Below the pieces are notes generated by a model that was not told where the DNA came from, ran no database searches, and saw only the letters and a program-made list of their open reading frames with translations. Both the position numbers and the translations under genes were made by a program. 64,000 bases of DNA from Theionarchaea archaeon. GTDB lineage: Archaea > Methanobacteriota_B > Thermococci > Methanofastidiosales > SZ-28-30. Positions 1 through 10,443 of the stretch are shown here, one piece after another (position 1 is the stretch's first letter; each line of letters starts with the position of its first letter). The DNA lies in the NCBI GenBank assembly GCA_018992685.1, contig JACVGT010000003.1, positions 77,050 through 141,049 of the forward strand. The letters run 5' to 3'.

Positions 1-311
1 TACCCTACCAGAAAAGCAAGACAAAAAGGAAGTCCCACTCCTCCCAGGGCCGCAAGCAGCGAGACCAGGCCGGTTTTCTTCATTTCCTCAAGGTCAGTTT
101 CAAGCCCTGCCAGAAACATCAGAAGAATAATGCCGATTCCTGAAATATCATTCATGGCGGGGTCAGGGGAAAAAAGGCGGAGCAAGGAGGGACCAAGAGC
201 AAGACCCACCAGGAGTTCCCCCAAAACAGATGGAAGTTTAGCTCTTTCGGCTAATTCTCCTCCAATTTTGGCCATCAGCAAAAAAAACATAATCTGTATT
301 AGAAATTCCAT
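1..311 (-). CDS. Kef/NapA-type Na+(K+)/H+ antiporter, N-terminal part
   Basis: Only the first 103 codons lie in the window; the gene runs off its left edge. The start is the ATG at 309-311. Seen: three hydrophobic segments, with an early stretch reading GELAERAKLPSVLGELLVG followed by LALGPS and GIILLMFLAGLETD. These patterns are typical of the first helices of CPA2 monovalent cation/proton antiporters, which are membrane proteins. The gene begins 10 bp after the stop of the CBS-domain gene on the same strand, so the two are probably co-transcribed. Inference: the CBS protein could sense nucleotides and modulate transport. Confidence 0.8.
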   Translation of the reverse strand, partial: MEFLIQIMFFLLMAKIGGELAERAKLPSVLGELLVGLALGPSLLRLFSPDPAMNDISGIGIILLMFLAGLETDLEEMKKTGLVSLLAALGGVGLPFCLAFLVG

Positions 312-321
312 GATATCACTG

Positions 322-834
322 TCATATGAGTATTCTCAAGATGAGGAGCAGGTCCTTGACTCCTATGAGGCCAATGCACTTCCTGTTCTTGGTCACGGGC
401 AGATGTCGAATCTTGTTATTGCGCATGATACGGGCAGCATCCTCCAATTTTGCATCAGGAGAAATGCAAATTGGATTCCGGGTCATAATGTCACCGACTG
501 TTTCTGCACTTCTAAAAAACAGAGATCTGTACCCCAGCCCACCAATGCCGGTATGAGGAAGGGGTTTAGAAATCAGCTTCATCAGATCACTTTCTGTCAC
601 CAATCCCACAACGTCTCCCTTAGAACTGACAACGGTAAAACAGGTTTCCTCCTTTTCTTTGAGCTCATGCAGGAGATCCTGAAGAGACATGTCCTCCTTC
701 ACTGAAGGGATGTCTCTCATGATGTCTTTCACCTTCATTTTTGCAGGAAATACAATTTCTTTCCGAGTTTCAGCTTTCTGAGAGGTTTTCATCTCCTCGA
801 GAGCTTCGTGCAGAAAACTCCTCTTGATGGGCAT
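322..834 (-). CDS. Two-CBS-domain protein
   Basis: A 170-residue protein with an N-terminal charged helix and two CBS motifs, about residues 34-90 (VKDIMRDIPSVKEDMSL ... VVGLVTESDLM) and 110-168 (VGDIMTRNPICISPDAKLED ... LIGVKDLL). CBS pairs bind adenosyl ligands and regulate attached or neighbouring proteins. A TATA box (CTTATAAG on the minus strand, 858-866) is centred 27 bp before the ATG and no ribosome-binding site is visible, so the mRNA is probably leaderless. It sits directly upstream of an antiporter gene, which suggests a regulatory subunit or partner for that transporter; this link is inference. Confidence 0.85.
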   Translation of the reverse strand: MPIKRSFLHEALEEMKTSQKAETRKEIVFPAKMKVKDIMRDIPSVKEDMSLQDLLHELKEKEETCFTVVSSKGDVVGLVTESDLMKLISKPLPHTGIGGLGYRSLFFRSAETVGDIMTRNPICISPDAKLEDAARIMRNNKIRHLPVTKNRKCIGLIGVKDLLLILRILI

Positions 835-1003
835 CGTTGATTCTTTCTTAGAATAGACTTATAAGGTTTTCCCAGCAATGAAAATGGCTACCAGCAGGAG
901 CAAAAGTGACAGGAAAGAACCCACAGCCTGACAAGCCCCCAGTATCTGACGGTCGAATGACGTGACGTACCACCAAAAAGAATGGACACAGAAGGGTACA
1001 TTC

Positions 1004-1411
1004 TCAGCTGAACTCTAAGAATCTAATTTCCACTATTTCTGGTAGGCTTTTCAATTCTCTCTCCAGCTCACTGCTCACGACATCTGCCGTGCACATATCC
1101 AGCATTTTTACTGACGTGTACAGACCAGGGTCATCTTCTACCATTTCGCCTTCTGCATAGATGATGTTAATGTTGTGGGTCCCCAGCATGGAATCCACTT
1201 TGGCCATAGCCCCGGGAACATTTTTCATAAGCAGATTCATTTCCACCAGTTTGACCCCTGAGGATGCGAGCTTGGTAATAACAGCTTCCCGTGACCGCGT
1301 GTCTGCCTCGATGAGGACGTATGCACCTGAGTCGATTCTGAGTATCTCTGAGAGTTCTTGGGGAAGAATCAGCGACTTGCCTTTGACCTTGACGATCCAG
1401 TAATTCTTCAT
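1004..1411 (-). CDS. AbrB-like/ACT-domain regulator
   Basis: A 135-residue protein. Residues 1-50 resemble a SpoVT/AbrB swapped-hairpin domain (VKGKSLILPQELSEILRIDS). Residues 55-135 form an ACT domain (EMNLLMKNVPGAMAKVDSML ... LPEIVEIRFLEF), the fold that binds amino acids or other small ligands. Inference: a small ligand-responsive regulator. A minus-strand TATA box at 1445-1454 and a GAGGTG ribosome-binding site 4 nt before the ATG give a short leader. No co-transcribed neighbour is evident. The AbrB assignment is weaker than the ACT assignment. Confidence 0.7.
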   Translation of the reverse strand: MKNYWIVKVKGKSLILPQELSEILRIDSGAYVLIEADTRSREAVITKLASSGVKLVEMNLLMKNVPGAMAKVDSMLGTHNINIIYAEGEMVEDDPGLYTSVKMLDMCTADVVSSELERELKSLPEIVEIRFLEFS

Positions 1412-1616
1412 AGCAACACCTCAAGCTCAGATTCCAGAAGCCTTCTTATTAAGGTTTTTGGCTTCTCATCGTACGTCACTTCTTGATTCATGAAGCTCAT
1501 CATACAGGCAATTGAGGAAATGTCGCAGCTTCTCCAAGCTCCGGGCGGCTTCATGAATTTCACCATGATCCTGGCTACAAGTTCTTGATTATTGTTCCCT
1601 TTTGTACTTAAAAACC

Positions 1617-1639
1617 TGTAGATATTAGCTTAATCTACA
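1617..1639. promoter_or_regulatory. Inverted repeat TGTAGAT-N9-ATCTACA
   Basis: Perfect 7-bp arms separated by 9 bp. It shares the GTAGAT/ATCTAC core with the repeat at 1711-1728, as expected of paired operator sites. The binding protein is unknown; the adjacent HTH regulator is one candidate. Confidence 0.5.
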
Positions 1640-1710
1640 ATTTCCTTTCTCGTGTGAAAATCACAGTCCCATTTTTCGCAAGAATGACCCAACTCATGGT
1701 ATATTCTGTT

Positions 1711-1728
1711 GTAGATTTCGCAATCTAC
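1711..1728. promoter_or_regulatory. Inverted repeat GTAGATT-TCGC-AATCTAC
   Basis: Perfect 7-bp arms with a 4-bp spacer, in the same intergenic region as the related repeat at 1617-1639. Probably an operator rather than a terminator, as no T-tract follows and no gene ends here. Confidence 0.5.
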
Positions 1729-1870
1729 TGAGTCCCTGGGAGGGTAAGATTGGAGATTCTTGAGAAATTATGAAAGGATCGTAGAGTGTAACCCGAAAAA
1801 CTTATATCCTCGGTGTGCTATAATAAGGTAGTCAGGAGAACTGAGCATATCAATCAAGACGGAACGAAAG

Positions 1871-1880
1871 GTTTATAAAC
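1871..1880 (+). promoter_or_regulatory. TATA box of the HTH regulator gene
   Basis: GTTTATAAAC preceded by purine-rich CGAAAG (BRE-like). It predicts transcription start near 1900, just ahead of the AAAGGTG ribosome-binding site and the ATG at 1914. Confidence 0.65.
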
Positions 1881-1913
1881 GCTCAGTGGGAAGTCCAGAG
1901 AAAAGGTGTAGAA

Positions 1914-3050
1914 ATGGATAAGCGAGATCTTAAAATCCTGGAAAAGCTGTACGAACATGGTCCGAAGAATCTGCCACAGTTGGTTCGTTCTCTAGAAATC
2001 CCTGAAAAGACTACCTACAGACGAATCAGAAATATGGAACAACGGGGATATCTCATTGCCACAGTAAAACCTAACTACAAGGCCTTGCGAATGCGATACA
2101 TCGTAGTTTTCTCTGAGGCTCTTTCTCACAAGGCAAAGGACATGTTATGTTCTCCCGACATCAAAGGTGTGTCCAATTGCATCGGATATATGAATGGATA
2201 CTGCACTACTCACGCAGTAGCAGAGAAGAATGTAGATGACTTCAAACGCTATGTAGAGTACCTGCGAGGAGAAGATATCGTCAGCAAGTATAGAATGTAT
2301 GAGACTGTGCGGTTCCATCAGATTCCGGTAAAGTCGGACGCATATCTCGAAAGAAGACCCTTTGATTGGGATGCCTGGATTGATTCGGTGCAAGAAGGAA
2401 AACCAGAAGAAGAGAAAAAGAGGAAGAGAAAAACGAAGTTCGATAAGTTAGACCTCTTCATGCTTAAGGAGCTGGAGCTTAACCCACGACAGGAATGGGT
2501 GGAGATCGCTGAAAAGTGGAAGAAGGTTACTGATGATGAGCTTTCCATTGACTCGCTTTCCAAGAAGATTGGATGGCGATTCTCCAATCGTCATCAGAAC
2601 CTGATTGAAACGTTTTTCGTGGCTGCTTCCAAGATGCGCGGAGAAAGACTTTTCGACTTGACCAATCTCTTCTACGTTGCATTGCATGCCAAGAATGAAA
2701 ACTACGCTTACGGAATCGGACGGGCACTCAATGGTCTCTCCGGTCTTCCTGCCTTTGCATACTGGTCAAAGGTGCAGGGAATCCCATCTGTAATCTGCAA
2801 GTTCCAGATGTACAAAGAAGATTGTTTCGACTTCTTTGAAGCACTGTTGCGTCTGCAGGACTCAGGCGTCTTAACTGGTGTGGAAACCTACATGCTTTCA
2901 CGACAGAAGGCACTTTCTCGAACAATTCCACTGGAACTGTTCGAGAGTGGAGACTGGAAGAAGATCAACTTCGAAGACTACAAGGGGGGTGAAAATTGTG
3001 AAGAAGTCTTCAGCACGACTACTGGCACTGGGAGGTCTGGTCAGCCCTGA
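1914..3050 (+). CDS. Large Lrp-like/HTH transcriptional regulator
   Basis: A 378-residue protein starting with an Lrp-type helix-turn-helix (residues 1-50: DLKILEKLYEHGPKNLPQLV ... TTYRRIRNMEQRGYL) followed by an alpha/beta region. A second HTH-like region follows a Lys-rich linker, about residues 173-240 (DKLDLFMLKELELN ... LSIDSLSKKIGWRFSNR). Inference: two tandem DNA-binding/effector units. The architecture recalls the regulators at 27986-28981 and 47115-48059, forming a local family. The Shine-Dalgarno AAAGGTG precedes the ATG. Targets are unknown; the GTAGAT repeats upstream suggest possible autoregulation. Confidence 0.7.
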   Translation: MDKRDLKILEKLYEHGPKNLPQLVRSLEIPEKTTYRRIRNMEQRGYLIATVKPNYKALRMRYIVVFSEALSHKAKDMLCSPDIKGVSNCIGYMNGYCTTHAVAEKNVDDFKRYVEYLRGEDIVSKYRMYETVRFHQIPVKSDAYLERRPFDWDAWIDSVQEGKPEEEKKRKRKTKFDKLDLFMLKELELNPRQEWVEIAEKWKKVTDDELSIDSLSKKIGWRFSNRHQNLIETFFVAASKMRGERLFDLTNLFYVALHAKNENYAYGIGRALNGLSGLPAFAYWSKVQGIPSVICKFQMYKEDCFDFFEALLRLQDSGVLTGVETYMLSRQKALSRTIPLELFESGDWKKINFEDYKGGENCEEVFSTTTGTGRSGQP

Positions 3051-3090
3051 GCAAGCAGATCTCTCCGGCGACTGCAATCCGGGAGTGAAA

Positions 3091-3182
3091 TGCAGGTCTT
3101 CGTGGAAACCTGCAGGGAATCATCCGGATTGAAACGTACTTCTCTTTTTCATTTTGTTTTTTTTGTTTTATTTTTTCTCTTG
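3091..3182 (+). terminator. Stem-loop and T-rich terminator after the HTH gene
   Basis: A hairpin with 7-bp arms TGCAGGT/ACCTGCA (3091-3114), with an inner TTC/GAA stem, is followed by long oligo-T runs at about 3139-3182. T-tracts are the usual archaeal termination signal. Confidence 0.65.
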
Positions 3183-3360
3183 ATCCTTTGTCCTCCTAAG
3201 CATCATATACAGGTCTCACACAGTTTTGATACAGTTTTCTCATATTGATAATTCTTTAGATCTGAAAAGAGTGTTAATACAGGAATGGAATTCCTGAACT
3301 CCTTCCATCTTGGCCAGAATATTCATTCTCTTTCGCATTTCCATATCCTACGGACCGAAA

Positions 3361-3371
3361 GATTTATATAC
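3361..3371 (+). promoter_or_regulatory. TATA box of hsp20
   Basis: GATTTATATAC preceded by purine-rich CCGAAA. The palindrome GTTAAC and the repeat TTAACTTAAC lie just downstream near the expected transcription start, possibly a heat-shock control site (inference). Confidence 0.65.
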
Positions 3372-3419
3372 TTGAAGTTAACTTAACATTAGGTAAAGGT
3401 AAGAAAGAGGTGATAAATA

Positions 3420-3887
3420 ATGGCATGGGACATCTTTGATGAAATACAGAGGATGCAGGAAGAGATGGACCGGATGTTCAATGACTTCTTTCGACGTCCT
3501 TATTATCGATCACTGGGGCCAGGAAGGTCACCACAGGAATCGGAACTGAGGGCGACCCCCCGAAAGAGGGAAGCCTTAACTGACGTACAGGAGACTGACA
3601 AGGAGGTTATCATAACAGCAGAGCTGCCAGGAATGACCAAGGAAGATATTGAGCTGAGCATAACCTCTGAAAGACTGGAAATAAGGGCAGAGTCTAAAGA
3701 TGAACATAGCGAGTCAAGAGAAGGCTTCAAGGCATCAGGAAGGCAGTACACGGGCTTCTATCGGAGCATCCCGTTCCCAGTACCTGTGAAGGCTGACGAG
3801 GCCAGAGCAACCTACAAGAACGGTGTCCTGGAGGTCTTTCTGCCCAAGAAAGACGTCGCTGAATCAAGGAATATCGAGATAGACTAG
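3420..3887 (+). CDS. hsp20: Small heat-shock protein, Hsp20/alpha-crystallin family
   Basis: A 155-residue cytosolic chaperone that binds unfolding proteins in oligomers. An N-terminal arm (WDIFDEIQRMQEEMDRMFND) is followed by an alpha-crystallin domain, about residues 55-145 (VIITAELPGMTKEDIELSIT ... ARATYKNGVLEVFLPK), with the conserved A/NGVLEV-type motif. The C-terminal I-X-I-like tail appears as NIEID. A GAGGTG ribosome-binding site precedes the ATG. The cdc48 gene follows after 44 bp, making a proteostasis pair; the T-rich spacer may partly terminate transcription. Confidence 0.95.
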   Translation: MAWDIFDEIQRMQEEMDRMFNDFFRRPYYRSLGPGRSPQESELRATPRKREALTDVQETDKEVIITAELPGMTKEDIELSITSERLEIRAESKDEHSESREGFKASGRQYTGFYRSIPFPVPVKADEARATYKNGVLEVFLPKKDVAESRNIEID

Positions 3888-3919
3888 TAGCATCAGTACT
3901 TTTCCTCTTTCTTTTTTGA

Positions 3920-6061
<2,142 letters not shown>

Positions 6062-6064
6062 ATC

Positions 6065-6115
6065 TTTCCCTTTCTTTCTTTGGCTTCTTCCTTTTCGGAT
6101 TATTTTTTTCCTGCA
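6065..6115 (+). terminator. T-rich terminator after cdc48
   Basis: Repeated pyrimidine and T runs immediately after the stop, ending in TTTTTTT near 6108. No stem-loop is evident. This is the common archaeal type. Confidence 0.6.
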
Positions 6116-6248
6116 TTGTGATGCTGCCTTCCCCTCAGGGTGGCCTTACACTCTGGAATTCTTGGCTTCATTGGCATCACATTGGGCACGTTTTCAAGAT
6201 TCTCTTTTTGACCCGGGTGATTTGAACGACTGCATGACCATGCAAAAA

Positions 6249-6258
6249 CTTATATAGG
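6249..6258 (+). promoter_or_regulatory. TATA box of the GH3-radical SAM operon
   Basis: CTTATATAGG predicts transcription start near 6279, leaving an unusually long leader of about 155 nt before the GH3 start at 6434. Confidence 0.6.
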
Positions 6259-6326
6259 TCGTATCAGAAGACAAAGGTGGAGGAAAGGAGGATAGAACTG
6301 TGTGTCTATCTAAATACTGGGTGTCT

Positions 6327-6426
6327 GCTGTAGTTCTGGCTATATGCCAGGAAGCTGCAGCGTAGCTGTTCGCGAAGAGCGGACAGAGAACGCAGTAGTC
6401 CCTTTCTCCTCCTGATTTTGAGGAGG
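6327..6426 (+). promoter_or_regulatory. Structured 5' leader with three stem-loops
   Basis: Three consecutive hairpins lie between the TATA box and the GH3 start. SL1 (6327-6361) pairs GCTGTAG with CTGCAGC (one G-U) around an inner CTGGC-TATAT-GCCAG hairpin. SL2 (6366-6386) pairs CTGTTCGC with GCGGACAG around GAAGA (one G-U). SL3 (6408-6426) pairs CCTCCT with AGGAGG around a 7-nt loop. The AGGAGG of SL3 is the Shine-Dalgarno sequence itself, so folding would hide it. Inference: translational control element or riboswitch-like leader; no known class is recognised. Confidence 0.5.
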
Positions 6427-6433
6427 TGGAAAG

Positions 6434-7942
6434 ATGAATACACATCTACTGCAGAGAGTAGAGAAACTTGCAGGAGACGATAGTGCTCTAGAACATGCTG
6501 AAAAAGTGCAAGAACAAGTTCTACGCAGTATTCTAAAGGCAAACAGAAATACTGTATTCGGCAAGGACCATTCATTCTGTGAGATTGATTCCATAGAGTC
6601 TTACCAGAAGAGACTACCTCTGGCTCGTTACGATGACTTCAGACTGTATCTTGAACTGATGAAGGCCGGTGTCCCACATATCCTTCTAGCAGAGGATTTT
6701 CCTCGTTGGGCAGAAACCAGTGGAACGCTCTCTTCTCCAAAGCTGTACCCGATTCCCGAGGTCATGGCAGAGCATTTTGGCAGAACCCTGGCCAAGATTG
6801 TGGTGAGCTGCGTGGAGGAAGAGCCATCCAGAAAATTCCTCCTGGAAGGCAAGATGCTCATGGTGGTGGCTGATGTGGCAAGCCGGTATGTAGCAGGCAA
6901 ACCGGTGGGGTACATTTCAGGTGTGGTATCCCATGATGTACAGCAGCTGCCAGGGATGGCAGAGGCCTTCACTCCTTCTCAGAAGGTGTTAGCTATGGGA
7001 GATTGGGAAGAACGGTGGCTGGAACTGACGAGGCATGCTTCGAGAGAGAATGTTACCATGAGCTGTTCCACGCCTCCCATTCTTCTGTCATACTTCAAGA
7101 AAGTGATTTCAGAATACCGTCCTCTCCTAGGCCTACCCGACACCATACCAACGATCTGGCCCAACCTTGAGCTTATAACAGGAGCAGGGGTAAGAATGTC
7201 CCTGTACAGGAAGCAGTACCAGAAGCTTCTGGGAGACCAGGTGTGTTGCCGGGAGTTCTACTGTGCCACAGAAGGGTTCTTCGCCTATCAGAAAGATGAG
7301 AGAGAGGGGCTTACACCTATTCTCAACCATGTGTTCTACGAGTTCATTCCGCTTGACGAGTGGAACCAGATGGAAGAACCCCACAACTACAAGACTCATC
7401 CCCTGACGCGACTTTCCTACACTCGGGTTTCCCTCAACACGGACTACGTGCTGGCAGTGACTACTCCCGGTGGGCTGTACAGCTACATCATTGGGGATAT
7501 CGTTCGGTTCATTGGGCCTGACAGACTGTTTTGGGTTGGCCGGCTAGGATGGGAAAGCAGTGTGGCTGGAGAGAAGTTCAACGAAATGCACATGTCCATG
7601 CTGAGGCAGTCAATGGAATCTACGCTGGGTGTTGAGATCACCAACCACATGGCAGCAGTGAAGGACGACCCTTTGCGGTACGTCTTTGCCTTTGAATTCG
7701 AGGAGAGCATTGATGTGAACACAGTCGTTGAGACAGTGGACAGGTCACTACGGGAGGTAAATGCCATATATGATGATTTGAGGAAAAAAAATGTACTCAA
7801 ATGTCCAGATATCGTTGCTCTCCAGAAAGGAACTTTTGATCGCTATATCAAGCGGAAACAGAAAGAGGAAAAGTCACTTGGGCAGATTAAGCCACCGTTG
7901 TTTGCAGATTCCGCCTTGATAGATGAGTTGGCAGAAGACTAG
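6434..7942 (+). CDS. GH3-family adenylate-forming acyl-acid synthetase
   Basis: A 502-residue member of the GH3 (auxin-responsive promoter) family. Plant members adenylate a carboxylic acid and conjugate it to an amino acid; prokaryotic functions are largely unknown. Visible motifs match the GH3 ATP-binding signatures: TSGTLSSPKLYP (motif 1), YCATEGFFAYQ (motif 2), YSYIIGDIVRF (motif 3) and GEKFNEMHM near the hinge. The ATG follows GAGGAGG by 8 nt. The radical SAM gene starts 26 nt downstream, so they likely form an operon. Inference: activation of an unknown carboxylate made or modified by the radical SAM partner. Confidence 0.85.
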   Translation: MNTHLLQRVEKLAGDDSALEHAEKVQEQVLRSILKANRNTVFGKDHSFCEIDSIESYQKRLPLARYDDFRLYLELMKAGVPHILLAEDFPRWAETSGTLSSPKLYPIPEVMAEHFGRTLAKIVVSCVEEEPSRKFLLEGKMLMVVADVASRYVAGKPVGYISGVVSHDVQQLPGMAEAFTPSQKVLAMGDWEERWLELTRHASRENVTMSCSTPPILLSYFKKVISEYRPLLGLPDTIPTIWPNLELITGAGVRMSLYRKQYQKLLGDQVCCREFYCATEGFFAYQKDEREGLTPILNHVFYEFIPLDEWNQMEEPHNYKTHPLTRLSYTRVSLNTDYVLAVTTPGGLYSYIIGDIVRFIGPDRLFWVGRLGWESSVAGEKFNEMHMSMLRQSMESTLGVEITNHMAAVKDDPLRYVFAFEFEESIDVNTVVETVDRSLREVNAIYDDLRKKNVLKCPDIVALQKGTFDRYIKRKQKEEKSLGQIKPPLFADSALIDELAED

Positions 7943-7968
7943 GTACATCAGGGGTGGTGAGAAATCTC

Positions 7969-9447
7969 ATGGTTCGATTCCTGCTAGTGAACAGTCACAA
8001 GTGGGAACCTCCATCCCCTCCTGCTGCTCTGGATTATGTAGCAGAGCAGTTGGAGGGTGAGGGTGTTGCCACGGATCTTGTGGATGTAGCCTTTACCAGT
8101 GAAGATGATGTGAGAGCCTTGCTTCAGACCACGCACTACGATGGTGCGTGCATGACTATCCGCAACCTGGAACGCACCGCCTTTTCTGAGACTCTCCATT
8201 TTCCTCTCCCTGCCACGAGGTCCCTCGTCCACTTGATAAAGAGCTACTGCAAAGGGCCTGTTGTGGTGGGAGGAAATGGATTCTCCATCTTGCCAGAGAG
8301 GATTTTGGAGTATGTAGGAGCAGATTACGGCATCTACGGGTGTGGAGAGACTTCTCTTCCTTTACTACTCAGGTACATACTCCATGGGGCAGGAAACATA
8401 TCTGAAATTCCGTATGTGGTCCACCGTGAAGACGGCACAGTGAAGCGCAACCCACCTGGACCCTTCAGAAGAGAGCTCCCTGTGGTGAAGAGAGGGCGAG
8501 TAGACTATCACATGTATTACAGCCCGGGCCACCAGCACTTTTCTGGATTTGGAGTCGTTGAGACTAAGAGAGGATGCCCTCACCGGTGCATCTACTGTGT
8601 TGAACCCTTCATCAAGGGGAAGCAAGTGCGAGTAAAATCACCTGGTTCTGTGGCAGCAGAAATTGACTGGTTTCTTGACCAGGGTATCAGCTACTTGTTC
8701 ATTGCAGACAGTGAGTTCAATGCAGACTACGAAGCTGCAGTGAACCTGGTTACCTACCTTAAACAACATGGATATCACCGGAAGATCAGATGGATTGCAT
8801 ATGTGACCCCCACTCTTTTTACAGAGGAACTGGCAGCACTCTTGTCCCAATCGGGGGTTCTAAGTCTCATGATAGACTTCGGCCACGTCAACCCGACGAT
8901 CCTCTCAAACCTTGGGAAGGCCCACACACCTCGGGACATTGAACGTGTCATAGCATGGTGTGACGAATATGCCATACCCTTCAGGGGGAGTCTGATGCTG
9001 GGAGGTCCTGGGGAAACATATGGCACCATTGAGGAAGCTATAGAATTCTTCAAGAGGTACTCCTGCAAAGTATTCACGATTTTGGGGATCCGCGTGTTTC
9101 CCAATACTCCACTGGGAGAAGCTGTCCAGAGAGAAAGAATTTCAGAAAACCCACATCTCTGTGGAAAGGTACTCCAGAATGACGATCTCTTGGAGCCAGT
9201 CTACTATATTTCTCAGGACCTAGGAGAAAATGTCTTCACGTACTGCGAGACCCTCACTGGTGACTCAGAGCAGTTCTATACAGTTACTTCTCCCTTCAGA
9301 TTGACAAGAATCATGCACGGACCTTTCAGAGGAGTCCATCCTGAATATGAACTCTATGGCTGTCCCAAGACCCGCTATCTAACCCGCCTTTCGAGAGATG
9401 CAGTTGAAGCTCCGCTTTTTGAGGAAGATGAGGAGAGGTCTTCATGA
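7969..9447 (+). CDS. B12-binding-type radical SAM protein
   Basis: A 492-residue protein. An N-terminal Rossmann-like, cobalamin-binding-type domain (residues 1-140, with VVVGGNGFSILPERILEY and YGIYGCGE) is followed by a radical SAM core with the cluster motif CPHRCIYC (CxxxCxxC) and a C-terminal region. The canonical DxHxxG cobalamin motif is not evident, so cobalamin binding is uncertain. Such proteins do radical methylation, ring closure or methylthiolation. The ATG at 7969 is preferred to the GTG at 7954, which overlaps the GGGGTGGTGA ribosome-binding site. It sits behind the GH3 gene in the same operon; substrate unknown. Confidence 0.8.
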   Translation: MVRFLLVNSHKWEPPSPPAALDYVAEQLEGEGVATDLVDVAFTSEDDVRALLQTTHYDGACMTIRNLERTAFSETLHFPLPATRSLVHLIKSYCKGPVVVGGNGFSILPERILEYVGADYGIYGCGETSLPLLLRYILHGAGNISEIPYVVHREDGTVKRNPPGPFRRELPVVKRGRVDYHMYYSPGHQHFSGFGVVETKRGCPHRCIYCVEPFIKGKQVRVKSPGSVAAEIDWFLDQGISYLFIADSEFNADYEAAVNLVTYLKQHGYHRKIRWIAYVTPTLFTEELAALLSQSGVLSLMIDFGHVNPTILSNLGKAHTPRDIERVIAWCDEYAIPFRGSLMLGGPGETYGTIEEAIEFFKRYSCKVFTILGIRVFPNTPLGEAVQRERISENPHLCGKVLQNDDLLEPVYYISQDLGENVFTYCETLTGDSEQFYTVTSPFRLTRIMHGPFRGVHPEYELYGCPKTRYLTRLSRDAVEAPLFEEDEERSS

Positions 9448-9492
9448 ACGAAATGTCTTTGAAAAATCTCCTTTGATGCTCTGGAGTGTGGC

Positions 9493-9542
9493 GTCAGGTG
9501 TTGGTCTTTCTGCCTGACATGGGAGTCACTACGTGCAACACC
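9493..9542 (+). other. Alternative stem-loops after the radical SAM gene
   Basis: Two mutually exclusive pairings overlap: GTCAGG/CCTGAC (9493-9518) and GGTGTTG/CAACACC (9497-9542). They lie in the gap between the convergent radical SAM and membrane-protein genes, so they may be a 3'-end structure. No T-tract follows closely. Confidence 0.3.
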
Positions 9543-9606
9543 CAGCATTGCCTAGATATTTCTTCACGGGGATCCACAATATGATACTGTTGATCTCCCT
9601 ACGTCT

Positions 9607-10281
9607 CTAGTGACCTGTAGCCTTTCCCAGGGTCATTCCGTAAAGCAGTACCAGAAAAGCGATGATACACAGTGTATAGAATATCCAATCGAAGGCAGTA
9701 CCGAAGTAGAAGGACCCGATTCCATTGGCCAGGCTATAGGTTAACCAGGCCGCTGCCACAAGAAGGACGCTGATTCTCCGGGGATTGTCGGGTTCGAGCC
9801 GCAACCAGATGTAGAAGAAAATCACAGCCACTAAGGATAGTATGGGAAAAATGAATCCCGTGGCCACTACCACGAATACGTTTTTGAGAATAGCCTCTGT
9901 GGAAAGCGTGAAGGGAAAACACAGGATGACTGCCAGCATAACCACAAAAAGCAGGATGCTGAAGGGTTTGCGCATGAATGAGTGCGCCTTGAAGTACAGG
10001 AGAGATGTGCCGTAATACAAGAGGGCAAGGGACAAAGCAGCCAGAAAGGCACCCAAGAGGGCAAAGTACATGTTAGTAGTGGGATCATCAAAGTAGCGCA
10101 TGGAGAGAATGGGAATCTGCGACAGACCAAAAAAGGAAAATCCAGTTCCCAGTATCAATGGAACTTCCGATTTCTTCTGAGAGTAAATCCTGAAAAAATA
10201 CACTGCCAGCAAGAATTTCACACCAATGCTTACAAGGGTACTGGTCCATCTCAGAATCTCCAAAGTAAGGATTATGATCAC
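9607..10281 (-). CDS. Seven-transmembrane protein of unknown function
   Basis: A 224-residue protein with about seven hydrophobic helices spread over the whole length and no soluble domain. It resembles in topology the 7TM sensor modules of archaeal signalling proteins, but no kinase or output domain is attached. A good TATA box (CTATTTAAG on the minus strand, 10311-10319) places transcription start near 10290. The GTG at 10279-10281, preceded by GGAGAAG, is therefore preferred over the in-frame GTG at 10302. It is convergent with the radical SAM gene and transcribed alone. Confidence 0.6.
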   Translation of the reverse strand: MIIILTLEILRWTSTLVSIGVKFLLAVYFFRIYSQKKSEVPLILGTGFSFFGLSQIPILSMRYFDDPTTNMYFALLGAFLAALSLALLYYGTSLLYFKAHSFMRKPFSILLFVVMLAVILCFPFTLSTEAILKNVFVVVATGFIFPILSLVAVIFFYIWLRLEPDNPRRISVLLVAAAWLTYSLANGIGSFYFGTAFDWIFYTLCIIAFLVLLYGMTLGKATGH

Positions 10282-10443
10282 CTCTTCTCCCCCTTTTTCC
10301 ACCCATTTTACTTAAATAGTTTTCGGTTGAGGCTGCAAGATGTTGTTTTGACTCGAACCAAGGATAGAGGAGAATTCTCATGAACACATGTTGAAACGTA
10401 CGTGATCTTGCTCATGGGATAATCACGCCCATATGTGGGAATC

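Larger units (their letters stand above)
1412..1913. other. 502-bp intergenic region between divergent regulators
   Basis: No convincing coding sequence. It carries the minus-strand TATA box of the ACT gene (1445-1454), two GTAGAT-type inverted repeats (1617-1639 and 1711-1728), further AT-rich TATA-like elements near 1800 and 1819, and the TATA box of the HTH gene (1871-1880). It looks like an extended regulatory region. Confidence 0.6.

Noticed and set aside
130..705. Plus-strand open frame across the antiporter and CBS genes
   Set aside because: It is the reverse-strand shadow of two well-supported minus-strand genes; no family resemblance.
3379..3387. TAACTTAAC shared by the hsp20 leader and the FN3 gene leader (61518-61526)
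   Set aside because: A short AT-rich 9-mer at different distances from the TATA boxes; likely coincidence.
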